Positions 11,480-22,026 of a stretch of 33,215 bases of DNA are shown one piece after another (within the stretch, counting starts at the first letter, position 1; the number at the start of each line of letters is the position of its first letter). This DNA comes from Scedosporium boydii (lineage: Eukaryota; Ascomycota; Sordariomycetes; Microascales; Microascaceae). The DNA lies in assembly GCA_002221725.1 (NCBI GenBank), contig NJFT01000329.1, forward strand, positions 1 through 33,215, given 5' to 3'. Position numbers and translations under genes: made by a program. The notes under the pieces were generated by a model, which was not told the origin of the DNA, did not search any database, and saw only the letters and a program-made list of their open reading frames with translations.

Positions 11480-13515
11480 ATGGCGAACGTAACACCCGCG
11501 TCGACCGGCGCTTCGCCGTACGACTCTTACCAGACGTCTCTCACCACCCGGTACTGCAGCCCCGCCATGTCCCAGCTCTTCAGCCAGCGATCTCGTCACT
11601 CAACTTGGCGAAAACTATGGCTAAGTCTTGCTGAGAGTGAGAAAGAGCTTGGGGTTTCTACGATTACCGACGAAGCTTTGGAGCAGATGAGGGCTCACCT
11701 TACGGTCACCGATGAGGACTTTGAGACTGCCCGTATTGAGGAGAAGAGGCGTCGACACGTAAGATTTAAATCACGATCCTACCTCTGCATCCCCTTTACT
11801 AAGTTAGAGATATTGCTAATCTGACTGCTACTAGGATGTCATGGCGGTAAGAACGTAGCTTCTCACGAATGATGATACTGACGAATGCGAATGCTGAATG
11901 CTATGATAGCACGTCCACGCCTTTGGGGCCGTTGCCCCTGCTGCTGCGGGTATTATTCATCTGGGTGCGACCAGCTGTTTCGTAACCGATAACACCGAAC
12001 TTATCTTGGCCCGGGAAGCCATGGACTTGATTTGTAAAAAACTTGCCAAGGTTATCTCCAACCTCTCTGCCTTCGCCCTCCGTTGGAAGAGCGAGCCGAC
12101 GCTTGCTTATACGCACTTGCAAGCCGCCCAGCTTATCACAGTTGGAAAGAGAGCGGCGCAGTGGATTTTAGATCTCATGCTTGACCTCCATGCCATCGAG
12201 CAGGTTCGCCAGGAGCTTAAGTTCCGCGGCGCTCAGGGGACAACTGGGACGCAAGCCAGTTTCCTCTCCATCTTCGAGGGCGATGCTTCAAAATGTGACC
12301 AGCTGAACGAACTTTTATGTCAGAAGTTTGGGTTCCCAAGCTGCTATGATGTTTCCACGCAGACTTATACCCGCAAGGTTGACCTAATCATCGCCAATGC
12401 CGTGGCAGGACTTGGATCCTCAGCTCAGAAAATCACCGGAGATATCCGCCATCTCATGCACTGGAAGGAGATTGAAGAGCCGTTTGAGTCTTCTCAGATC
12501 GGCAGTAGTGCCATGGCCTACAAGAGAAACCCAGTAATTAGCACTTCCCCCAAGTTGTGGTTTCCCTTGCTGATTTGGCCAAGATGCGCTCAGAACGAGT
12601 ATACAGTTTGTCTCGCGAATTGATGAGCAAGGTAAGCAAGCACAGATATCACTATCGACCTCCGAATGTACGGGAAACTGACTAGGGAAGCCGGCATCTT
12701 TCGCAGCGACTCACAGCGATCAGTGGGCAGAGCGAACCCTCGACGACTCAGCTATCCGCCGTGAGCACATTCTGAAGCACATCTAGTTGAGTCCAAGACT
12801 GATATCATCATAGGCATTGACATTCCCGAAATGTTCCTTCTAGCAGATGCAATTTGCATCGGTCTTGTAAGCTCATCCTCATCCCCTAGAAGCAGATATA
12901 TCTAATACATACGCAGGATAATATTACCGATGGTCTCGTGGTTTATCCTGGCATGTAACCGCCCCAAAGCCTAAGATTTGTCCCCGAACTGGTCTGCGAG
13001 AGAGATATCTTTGCTACGTGCATGACCAGACTACTTGAAGGCCAGGAATTGACGTGCTGACATCATGGGTACTTTCTAGCCGTCATTGCCAGTCGGGTAG
13101 CCGCCGAGGTGAGTCGTAATGCCATTCTTCGCTGATTCGAATTTTCAAGGCTACGATGCTAACCCCCATCTGTTAGCTGCCCTTCATGGTGACCGAAGAG
13201 ATCATCATGAGGTTGTGCGCTAAGGGCGTCTCGAGACAACACGCTCACGAGGAAATCAGAGTCTTGAGCCACCAGGCTGGCGCCGTCGTCAAGCAGGAAG
13301 GAAAGCCGAACGACCTGGTGGAGAGAATAAAGGCCAACGAGTTCTTCAAGCCGATTTGGGGCGAGCTGGACGGGATGCTCAAGGCGGAGCTGTATACCGG
13401 ACGCAGCAGCCAGATTGTCGAGAAGTATTGCGGGCCTGGCGGACCCGTTAGCAAGGCTCTTGCGCCATATGCTGACTACATCAGGGGCGCCACCACGGCC
13501 AAACTCAACGTCTAG
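11480..13515 (+). CDS. ADE13: Adenylosuccinate lyase (purine biosynthesis)
   Basis: Nine exons: 11480-11758, 11835-11846, 11910-12533, 12584-12631, 12691-12760, 12814-12866, 12917-12950, 13080-13108 and 13177-13515. They give 495 residues, close to the family length. The enzyme cleaves SAICAR to AICAR and adenylosuccinate to AMP, both with release of fumarate, in the cytosol. Evidence: STWRKLWLSLAE near the N-terminus, GATSCFVTDN, the catalytic-His motif YTHLQAAQ (His166), and the fumarate-lyase signature GSSAMAYKRNP (Ser296/297, Lys302). The C-terminal domain has EEIRVLSHQA and ends in KLNV, as in yeast Ade13. Exon 2 is only 12 nt (Asp-Val-Met-Ala). Intron 7 (12951-13079) keeps the frame only if its donor is GC (GCATGT) instead of GT; the other introns are GT-AG. 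Exon 5 uses AAG as acceptor at 12690. I found no stop or gap elsewhere, so I call it intact. Confidence 0.92.
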
Positions 13516-15529
13516 GTACCTAGAAAGGGCCTTGTTTTGGGACTCTTGGGCCCAGAAAAATCTCACCGACGATTGTTCGCATACGTTGAAATTTCTCTAC
13601 TTGGGAAATTTCCCCGACGACGATTGTTCGAGGGCTTAGAATATTCCTTATTATGGACATTTCGATAGCGAGGTCTACTCTCTACTTGAGAAATATCTCT
13701 GACGACGATTGTTCAGGAACTTGGAATATTCCTTATTACCGAGAAGTCAAAAGGTCTACTCTAAAACCTGATGTCGCAAAGCTGGGCGACATCCTCCTCC
13801 CAATGACTTGAGTTGAACAAAATAAAAGGTGATTAAAAGGGATTAAATTAGGATTTATCTCGAAGCAACGTCTGAGTGTTTAAGTTATAAGTCATGCATA
13901 ATTTAAATCTATCGCTCCCCCCTCTCTCCACTCATCTACTTCTCTTCATGAGGGCTAAAATAAGGGGCCTGTCTACCCGCCTTCTTGGCTGGCTCTGGAA
14001 ACAGACGAGGCATGGATCTTGCAAGATATCAGCTACCATCTTGGGCCGATGATTCGCGATCCCCAAACGAACGGGCCATGGTGATTGAAGAAACCAACAG
14101 CAGATATCTACAACAGCAGTGTATAAATCTCGACATACCAGGCTATTGTTGCGTGTTATGTTGCTGGAGAGACATCGTTTTACGTCAAGGTGTCGCTCCC
14201 CATGCCGAGGAAGGAACTCCAAAATAGGCTTAGAATTTAAACCTCCTAACACATCCTCCAGAATAAACAGCAGATCATCCTCGTTATCACCATCGTCGTC
14301 TTTAACAACAACCCACACTTAGCATAGATGTGTAGGCAAGGCCAACACAACCCGCGTTTGACCACCGTGATCTTCAGCGAGATCACCAAGCGTAACCAAG
14401 ATGCAAGAAACCAAAAGGAGGGCCTTTGGGCTCCACTCTCGGTACTGCTCCCGAGGAAAGAGGTTCATTTTTGGGTTCCTGGGAAACATTTGATGCACTG
14501 CTACTCTCTTTCAACTGGTACTGAGTCTTCGTGCGCAGAAGGGATCAACGTTGACAGGGAGAACTTTGGCGAGCGCATTGAGGCGCTGTATTTCTTGGTG
14601 ATCTTACTCGTCTCCAGGATCTATGAAATTTAGTTCCCAAATACTCTCTCCCTATGATTAAACTTGCCATTCCATATCATGCATCAGGGTTAACACCATC
14701 GCCAAATTGCCCCTCGGGAGAGGATCTCATCCAGTTCATGACCCATCCCATATACTCATCCGGTTATTATATGCCACTAAATACGATGGATCATAGACAG
14801 AACTTTCATGTAAAATTTTCTGATGCCAGAATGGAATATCTCCACGGTTCCACCTTGTCCTCGCCGGAAATGGCACGCGGGGATCCCTAGCCTCGAGACA
14901 TTCCAGGAAACACGATTCCCCCGAGTGAGTTCTCTCACCAGCCGTTCTGGGGAACCCCAGTCTTGTTATGATTATTATCTCCTTTCTATGATACTCTACT
15001 CCCGTGGATAACGAAGAACTTCGGGGAATTTTCCCTTCTCCCATTCGCCTTGGAAAGTGAAAGGGGCAAAGCGGGAAAGAACCCTCGGTGAAACGGTCCC
15101 GGGATGCAGGCGCGGCGCACGGAGGAAATAGGGGGAGGGGCGTAGGGATTTCCAGGGTATCTCCAGATTTTCCCTCGGATGCGGGACACTTTCCTTTCTT
15201 CTGTTGTTTGTTTTTCCCGTCAGTCATGATGGACCTCACAGAGATGCGAATGCATTTGCAGGTAGGAAGGGGCCTTCTGTGATTCTATTTCTTACCGTTC
15301 CAGATTGATGATGTTGGTGATACTCTTTACTTCTATATGCCCACCTTCGCTTCTACCACTTCAACGGGATGAACCAGGCTTTCAGAATGCAATCCTCAGC
15401 GTAGACATCGCGAGGTCAACAGCCCTGCTTTTCGGCGCTAAAAACAACGACGCTCTGAAAACAGGTCCCATCTTAAACCGTAGCCCCTCGTCCAGCGCAT
15501 CGCACTTCCCTCCCCACTCCGAACCCCCT
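13516..15529. other. Intergenic region between convergent genes
   Basis: About 2 kb following the adenylosuccinate lyase stop and reaching the end of the cofactor B gene. It holds the 85-nt tandem duplication (13566-13762) and a possible AATAAA polyadenylation signal at 13821-13826. Open frames of 100-170 codons (for example 13932-14318 and 14736-15239 on the minus strand) overlap others on the opposite strand and show no known domain, so I do not call them genes. Confidence 0.55.
13566..13762. repeat. Imperfect tandem duplication, 85-nt period
   Basis: Three anchors recur exactly 85 nt apart: CTCTACTTG(G/A)GAAAT at 13595 and 13680, GACGACGATTGTTC at 13616 and 13701, and GAATATTCCTTATTA at 13639 and 13724. 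AGGTCTACTCT recurs at 13671 and 13752 after a small deletion. A further partial GACGATTGTTC lies at 13568-13578. It begins about 50 nt after the lyase stop codon, probably inside its 3' untranslated region. Confidence 0.85.
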
Positions 15530-16423
15530 TCAGATCTCCTCCATCTCCAAATCATCCAAAGCAGGAAAATTCCCAACCTCCACCCTCTCCGGCCTCACAA
15601 AAACCCCATGCTTTAGCTCCGACGGCTGCCCCCAATACCTCGTGCCCGCAATGCTCCCATCATTCTTCCCCACGGGCTCGTCGAGCTTCACGCCGACCCA
15701 AGGCCCGCCGCCTCCGGGGATCTCCACCACCTCGCCGACGTACATGACGACGCCCCTCCGTGTGTCCTCGTGGCCGACCCGGCAACGCTTGCCCACCTCG
15801 ATGCGGCGTTCGCGCACCTCCTGCTCGTAGTTGGCGATCTTGGCTTGCTCGTGGCTAGGGGCGTCGGGGTCGAAGCGGCCGAGCTTTTGGGCTTTCTTCC
15901 AGGCGAGGACGGAGTCGGTTTTTTGGGCGTAGTCTTCTTCGGACATGACGTATTTTTCGACGCCTGTGGTGTCGTTGAAGTTGGGGCGGGCGGAGGGCGG
16001 GCGGAGGTCGGTTATCTGGGGAGGGAACATAGAAGGTTAGCTTTTCTTTCCTATTTGGTGTGCGCATCTGGATTTTCTTTGATGTGAATTTCCTCCAGGG
16101 CCGGCTGGCTGACTGGAAATGCAGCCGTAGTTTTGCAGTCCAACCATACTGCCCGGTCGGAGCTAAAAGGCGAGGGGATCTCTCACATGAATCTCCCCAT
16201 TCCGAGAGAGGGGAAAGCTAGAAAGCAGGGTATTGTCCTCGTCGGCCACGTCCATCGGTATCCTCTCAGACGTGGCGGTCTTGTAAGTCAGCTTCTGCGA
16301 CGAGGGGGGGATGCCCGTCACCGACTCCATCTTGGCCTTGAACTCGCTGATGGACCATGATGGCGTGATGCGCCTCTCCGAGGCAGAGTAGTCGGAGATG
16401 ACGAAGAGTGGAATGTCCGCCAT
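15530..16423 (-). CDS. alp11: Tubulin-folding cofactor B (UBL and CAP-Gly domains)
   Basis: Two exons, 16423-16187 and 16015-15530, giving 240 residues, the usual size. The intron (16016-16186, 171 nt) has GTGAGA, GCTAAC and CAG. Residues about 4-78 are the ubiquitin-like domain. A charged helical linker follows (about 98-150, Glu/Lys/Ala-rich). The CAP-Gly domain covers about 152-225, with VGVKLDEPVGKNDGS (GKNDG at 195-199) and the RYW that follows. The C-terminus is the acidic EMEEI. The protein works with cofactor E to handle alpha-tubulin during heterodimer assembly; the acidic tail and CAP-Gly are the binding parts known in the family. Fission yeast names it Alp11. The neighbouring genes are not functionally related. 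Confidence 0.95.
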
Positions 16424-18719
16424 CGTGACCGGTGTCTGAATGTCGAAGATATCGATCGGTGTATGGTTGTGTTTGTTGATCTCGAACTCGAGGTGGAGTT
16501 GCGGGGTAATTAATTGACTTTCTTCGAATGCGCGGGGCGCGTGTTGATTCGCGTTGATGATTCAAGGGGAGGTTGCGAGATGCCCAGGCAACAGTGGGAC
16601 CTTGTACAGTGAGTGTATTTCATAGAGGATCGTTCCACTATCCCACCTTCCTGCTTCCTGCGCAACGTCCATCAACAAATCAAAGGGACTGCTTCGTGTT
16701 GCGCAGTTCGCAACTTCCCACACTCAATTCTATTCTCTGTAAACCATCGTCCATATCCGAAGTATTCGGCGAGGCGATAAAATATTCATGGATTTACTGA
16801 TTACACTACTGAACGTCTATTCTTCACATTGCGTTACTGCAGAATATAAAATTCTCTCTCTTGGGTACTGGCCATGCCCATGAGATATTGTCGAAGTTCA
16901 GTATCTTTCAAAGGTGTTAACAGCCTACATTAGCAGCGGCGAGCCCTCTTGCTGCGGACGAAGGAGAGATATATCTACAATCATCAAATTATTTCCAATT
17001 ACACATGAATGGACACACCCGGGCTCGCACTCCATACCCTGATTGGGCTTAAGTCGCTCCTGAAAATGCAGCTCTTATGCATCTACCTCTACGAGTTACT
17101 GCCTGGGTTCATATTCCAGAGTTCATGAAGGGGGCTGCATTTATGTAGTTTTCTATCCTTCGTGCTGGATCTTTCGGGGTATAAATTCCCACGGTGAATG
17201 TTAACCCTAGCTTTGCGAGCATTGAGCCTTTCGATTTATGAACGGGTGATCCGTGTTCTACAAACTGACGTCCGAGTGGCCCTCAGCGAGTAATATCCAG
17301 CCAGGCTCGGTGAATATCCAATGTTGAGCGTTGTAGAATCCGGAAATAATCAACCTTAGATGTGTTGAGATTGGTTTCGGTCATGATCTCAGGAGGGAAG
17401 CTATCGAGGGTTAAGCCACGTCCCTTGATCTTAGTTAGATTTTGTCTATCCGTTGTCGTCACCCAGACTTTCACGCAGAGAAATATGCCCAGAATTCAGT
17501 AGCAGGTGTTGCACGGTTGTTACCCGCATCCTACCCTGGGGCTCAGACTCCTATCAAGGTGGCCACAAGCGATGACCAAAGCAATGGCAGTGGAGGTCAT
17601 TTCCGGCTCTGTCCAGTCGATGTGTGGCATCCCACTCGGGATACTTGCTGTAGTGTCGACAGTCGAGCATCTGTCGATACCATAGAGGCAGGATGACTGA
17701 GCCAGCTAATATTGCTATCTCCTTTCAGATCGATCAAGGCCCCTGTATTCGTCGTTTTCATTTATGTTCTGGTCTAGGTACACACCTATGCCTTAAGATT
17801 CTTGGATATAGCACCTCACAAAATAAACGAAGTTCAAAGTCGTAAATCCAAGTGGAAATCCCAAGTGTGGAAATTTCGTTTAGACCGCACCTTCCCAAGT
17901 TTCGAGAGTGACAGTTTGTATGTATATGTGTTATATATGAAAATTTGGGCCTGGATTCTCGACGACTCATGGAAGCTCAAGTGGTCGAGCGGTGACGCAC
18001 TGCTTATAAACTACTTCCGCAAGGCGCCGGCGTGGAACCCGGTCTGGTCAAACCATGAGGCGCGGAGGAAATTGGGAAAGGGAAGTTGGGAATTGGGGAG
18101 GGAGAAGTGGGAATTCTTTCTTTGCTGGATCATCTTTCGATAGTAGAGATTCTTTTTTTTCTCTTGCCCTGCTGCGAGAGAGTATCTCGAGTCTTTCTTT
18201 GGGTCTTGGAGGTGGAGGTGAGAGGTGAGGCTCTTGGAGAGGTTGTCGGTTCGAAACTAGTGGTGGGTTTGTGAATTTTTATTTTTATTTTATTTTATTT
18301 TTTTACCCGTTTTGGGAGTTGGGGCCGCTCTCTCCTTCTACGAGAAGATTCTTCGAGGCTCTGTTGAGGTTGTGATGTCTCTCCGGATTCGGGCCGTCGT
18401 CTGGACCCACTTGCTCTGATCGGCCCCGCGGACACGGAAGCACCTTCGGGCGAGTCAGGGCGACTCGCTCTTCGGGTTCATTGTACCTGCTGAAGGTGCC
18501 ATTTTTTCCCCACGCCAACGTACAACATATTTTGCATTACAATAAAACAATTTGTTCTGTAGACTTACGACGTCCCTTCTTGTAGTTCCCTCAAGACTCT
18601 GGGCTGTGCTGCTATTCCCTCATGATATACTATCCAGAATGCCTACCACATAAAGGAGAACCTCTCAAGACACACCTTTTCTCTCTCTCCTCTCTTTTGC
18701 AAGTCCTCATCCATTCCAA
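16424..18719. other. Intergenic region with weak coding-like remnants
   Basis: About 2.3 kb between the cofactor B start and the MFS gene end. No gene is supported. A minus-strand frame at 17283-17474 looks protein-like in composition but I cannot assign it. A tRNA-like element with good box A and paired ends but no T-arm lies at 17966-18059. From 18278 to 18302 the top strand is a T/A low-complexity run that reads AATAAAAT on the minus strand, which might serve the MFS transcript end. Confidence 0.5.
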
Positions 18720-20439
18720 TCAATCCCCTGGTGCCCCCTCATCGCTCTCCCCATCATCAACCTTCCCCACCCCAACGACCATCGAGCTCCTAATCACACC
18801 CACCAACCCCGCAGCAGCAACCAGCACCCAGCCACCCACAGTAAATGGCAAGCCAACCCACGCATCGCCCCAGCCCAGCCCAATATTAAACAAGCCCGCA
18901 AACACCGGCCCCGCAGCCAACATGGCAAAGGTCTCGACGAACGCAATGCTCGTATACATCACCCCGATTTCATGCCCGCCCACCAACGACGTCATCAGGC
19001 TCCTAATCATAAACGTATACCCGCCGCCCATGCCCGCCACAACGATGCCCGCTACCAACAGGGTCTTGGTCTCGGCTAGGCCCTGAAGCATGGTACCTGT
19101 AGCGCTCAACACGGCGCTCACTTGGGCGAGCCTGAGCTCCTTCTCCCGATCGGAGACACGCAACGTATGCAGAAGCCGACTTGTGCCGGGTAGGATCACT
19201 AGGAGGAGGAGGAGGGCAGTAAAGGCCGTTACTGACTGAAGGAGGCCCGCTTCCGAATATGACATGCCGTAGCGCTTAGTGGCGTATTGCATCAACTGGA
19301 GGAAGGAGCTCCGGCCGAAGATCTCGAGGGTTAGGGAGATGAGGAGGAGACCGACGAGTTTGTGGTCCCAGAAGAGGAAGCGGGCTGAATGGATCGTGTG
19401 AGTGAGGGCGGCGTGGCGCGTGATAGGAGTGTGTTTGGCGGTCTCGGAGGGTTGCTTCTCGAGTCCTGTTGAGGAGAGGAAGTTTGGTTGGCTGAGCTCG
19501 GGATTGTCGCTTCGCCCGTGCGTAGAAAAGCAGCGTCATCTAGCTGGGAAGTGCCGTCCGTTGGATGGTCGACGGGAGAAGTTTTAACGGCAGCGGTCTT
19601 GTCAAGGGTTTCTGGGGTGAGGAAACCGATGGTGGTAGTGACAAATAAACAAACAAGACCGGCGACGACAGCGAACCAGGCCCCGCGTTGCATGGCGACG
19701 TAGACGATTGGATTGGCGATGAGGGAACCTCCCATGAGGGCAGCGCCAATGTAGAAGAATGTGGATACTCTGGCATAGGTTGTTAGTTTGATATGTGACG
19801 TATATGGCCGTTGTAAGCGTCTATAACGAACCTCTGCTCTTCGGTTGATATATCGGCAACGATGGTATATATCATTGCGGAAAAGACAATCTCACCACCA
19901 CCCACAAATTGAAAGATGCTACCCAACCAAACTGTCCTCAGATGAAACACATGGGGCATAGCGCACACAAGTGAACCAAACATGGCGTTTAAGGTAATGC
20001 CGAACAGACTCAATCCCAGGACCAGCGTGCGACCATACCTATCGGCCACGGCGCCGTAGAGAACACACGTTAAGAAGCTTGGGATTAAGGTGAAGGTGGT
20101 ATCCCATCCCCTAATGAGGGACAACTCGCTCTGGACCTTCTTATCCTTGCACTTGCCCGGATCGAAATCGGGACCGTGGATACGGCGGCATATGATTTCC
20201 TCTTGGATTTCGGCGATGGGCACGTTGAGGAGGGCGCCGCCTATTGCTAGGGTGATGAGCAGAGTAAAGCTGAGAGCGAGGACGAGTATTCGCTTGGCTG
20301 GGGAGATGAGCCTGGTCGCCGGCGGCAGCGCCGTCGACGCTGTATCGGACTCCGGGGGATTGGCTTCGAAGTCGGTCCTACGATTGGCATCGCCGGGACC
20401 TAACAGCGGGGCCCGCTCGCTATCTGTACCTATTGTCAT
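18720..20439 (-). CDS. Major facilitator superfamily transporter, frame broken in the central loop
   Basis: Minus strand. Exon 1 is 20439-19832 (start Met followed by TIGTDSERAPLL). Intron 1 is 19770-19831 (GTTCGT, AACTAAC, CAG). The reading frame resumes at 19769 and ends at 18720. Exon 1 gives a hydrophilic N-terminus, TM1, a loop with CRRIHGPDFDPGKCKDKKVQ, and MFS motif A as GAVADRYGRTLVL. The C-terminal half (RFLFWDHKLVGLLL onward) supplies the second helix bundle. The two-cysteine loop after TM1 recalls SLC46/PCFT-like fungal transporters (inference); the substrate is unknown. Between the halves, in the variable cytosolic loop, the frame must shift by one somewhere in 19420-19576. No GT dinucleotide exists on this strand from 19374 to 19571. 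So either a poor 77-nt intron (19497-19573, GTCGAC to GAG) is used, or there is an indel. Function is therefore uncertain. Confidence 0.8.
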
Positions 20440-21440
20440 ATCAATTTGTCGCGTTGATGGATGGCGAGAGTTGGCGGCGATCGACAGGTTCGGCAACCAA
20501 CGCTCACTAGGGGAGGGGAGGGTTGACGATGCCAATGGATTGGTTCCTTTGGGCGAGAAGCCGCAGGGACTAGGGCGAGCTTATCAAACACGAAGCAAAC
20601 AGGATTAATATCAAGAGGCCGACATGTTGGAAAAAGAAACGGACAGAAAGAAATGACCGGGGACACGCTGGATTATGTAGCTGTCATGTTTACGGTGATG
20701 CGAATATTAATTGGCCGCTTATTTGTTTCGGCAGTACTGGATACAATTGATCGATCAATTCGATCCACGATTCCCTCTACTTAATTCCTGCGATCCCCCT
20801 CCCTTCGTCTGACGACTTGGCTTGTGGAACCATCAAGTGTGGGGATCCCTCGAGCCAGGTTGGTTGAGACGAAGGAACCACAGGACGGGAAGGGGCCGAG
20901 CGGAGGAAGATGCAGCATCGGACCAAAAGCCTCCCGAAGTAGGTCGGCAGTGTGTATGAAAACTATGAAGTACGAAGTAGATACAGATGCCCAGCCAACA
21001 ACAGGCACTGATCCGTCGTCGAGCTGCCGGAAACAAAAGGCCCAATTGCAAGTGTAACGGGGGGGTGTCGGCTAAGTTCATTTTGACTTATATAGGCCAA
21101 TGAACACCACACAGCTTGACTCCGGATTACGTCCGTATCACAGAATAGAATGACAGAATGGTCTCATCTCAGGAATTCATGTCCATCAGTACCCTAGAAA
21201 ACAAACGATCTTATCGTTCAATGCGGTACATACTTTAGAGGTCAAGGTCGAGACACACGGGGCTAAAGGTGAAAGTGAATCGAGTCGGGGGGGGAGAGAA
21301 GCCTGGCCCGGAGCTGGATACAACCTGGGACGGCCTTGTGTCCCGAGTAGTGAAAGCACACGGACGCTGGGTAAGTGGTGGACGATGCTCAAGAATTTCG
21401 AGCATTTTCTAGACAACCGGATTAAACCATCTAGATTAGA
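20440..21440. other. Intergenic region upstream of the MFS gene
   Basis: About 1 kb with no recognisable gene. It contains the MFS promoter on the minus strand and a GAAGTACGAAGTA half-palindrome at 20967-20979, related to the element at 561-576. Confidence 0.6.
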
Positions 21441-22026
21441 CTATCCAAGCCACCTTCCAAGAAGACAATCGATTGAACACTCTACTGGGTATGAGCCAAT
21501 AGCCTCAGTCGGGAGGAATTCAATCCAGTCGCGCAGCGGGCCGCGAAGATTGGTCGTGTTCAGAGCCTTGACAAACTCCCAATACTCAGGATACCATCCT
21601 GCAAATTCCCAATCAAGAAGGCCAGAGACTCTTATATCCTTGGCCATTCTTGGACTCTCCTGATCACTCTCCTAGGTATTTCGCGGATGTAAGTCCCCGT
21701 GTGTCATGACGATGCGATGGTCTTCTCTCAGGGATGAGCGAATCATCTTAATCCATTGCGTTACTGTTCTCGTGGGTGTGTGGCAAAGGAAGTCGTTAAG
21801 ACCTGCCTCCGTCCGGATCTAGAGAGCCACTAATTTTGACGGCGACTGAAGGCCCAAGGCCTAGAACGAAGCTGTTATGTAGCTCATGGAGACACTCGGC
21901 CTCTGATAATCGACGATTCATAGCTGTTAGGAAGGACTTCGAGAGGGGGCGCGATAATTCATCTGCCGTGCATGTCTTTTCACCCTCGGAGGAGAGTTCG
22001 AGCAGACGAGAGCTCAAAGGATGCAA
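21441..22026 (-). pseudogene. Decayed aminoglycoside-phosphotransferase-family (APH) gene
   Basis: Minus-strand remnants of a fungal APH-like kinase. The 5' piece (22026 to about 21815) has MNRRLSEAE, then NSFVLGLGPSVAVKISGSLD, an N-lobe. The next piece, in another frame from about 21810, starts EAGLNDFLC and runs into the Brenner-type catalytic motif HGDLHPRN (21678-21701). Two codons later is an in-frame TAG (21672-21674). The same frame continues with LLDWEFAGWYPEYWEFVKALN, the metal-binding/C-terminal motif, and stops at 21441. Thus about 80 or more residues between N-lobe and EAGLNDF are missing, the frame shifts at that junction, and a stop interrupts the core. No ATG-start for the 5' piece is seen. 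The family phosphorylates small molecules, but this copy cannot make a working enzyme. Confidence 0.78.

Noticed and set aside
11480..13515. Adenylosuccinate lyase as a pseudogene
   Set aside because: The only apparent frame break is resolved by a GC-AG intron that restores the family motif. All catalytic motifs and the C-terminus are intact.
13932..14318. 128-codon minus-strand frame with an acidic stretch
   Set aside because: No recognisable domain and overlapping opposite-strand frames of similar length. I cannot separate it from chance.
14736..15239. 167-codon minus-strand frame
   Set aside because: Low-complexity Pro/Arg/Ser-rich translation with no domain and no splice partner. Probably non-coding.
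17283..17474. Minus-strand frame with LDSFPPEIMTE, F-box-like
   Set aside because: Too short, no continuation in neighbouring frames and no firm family match.
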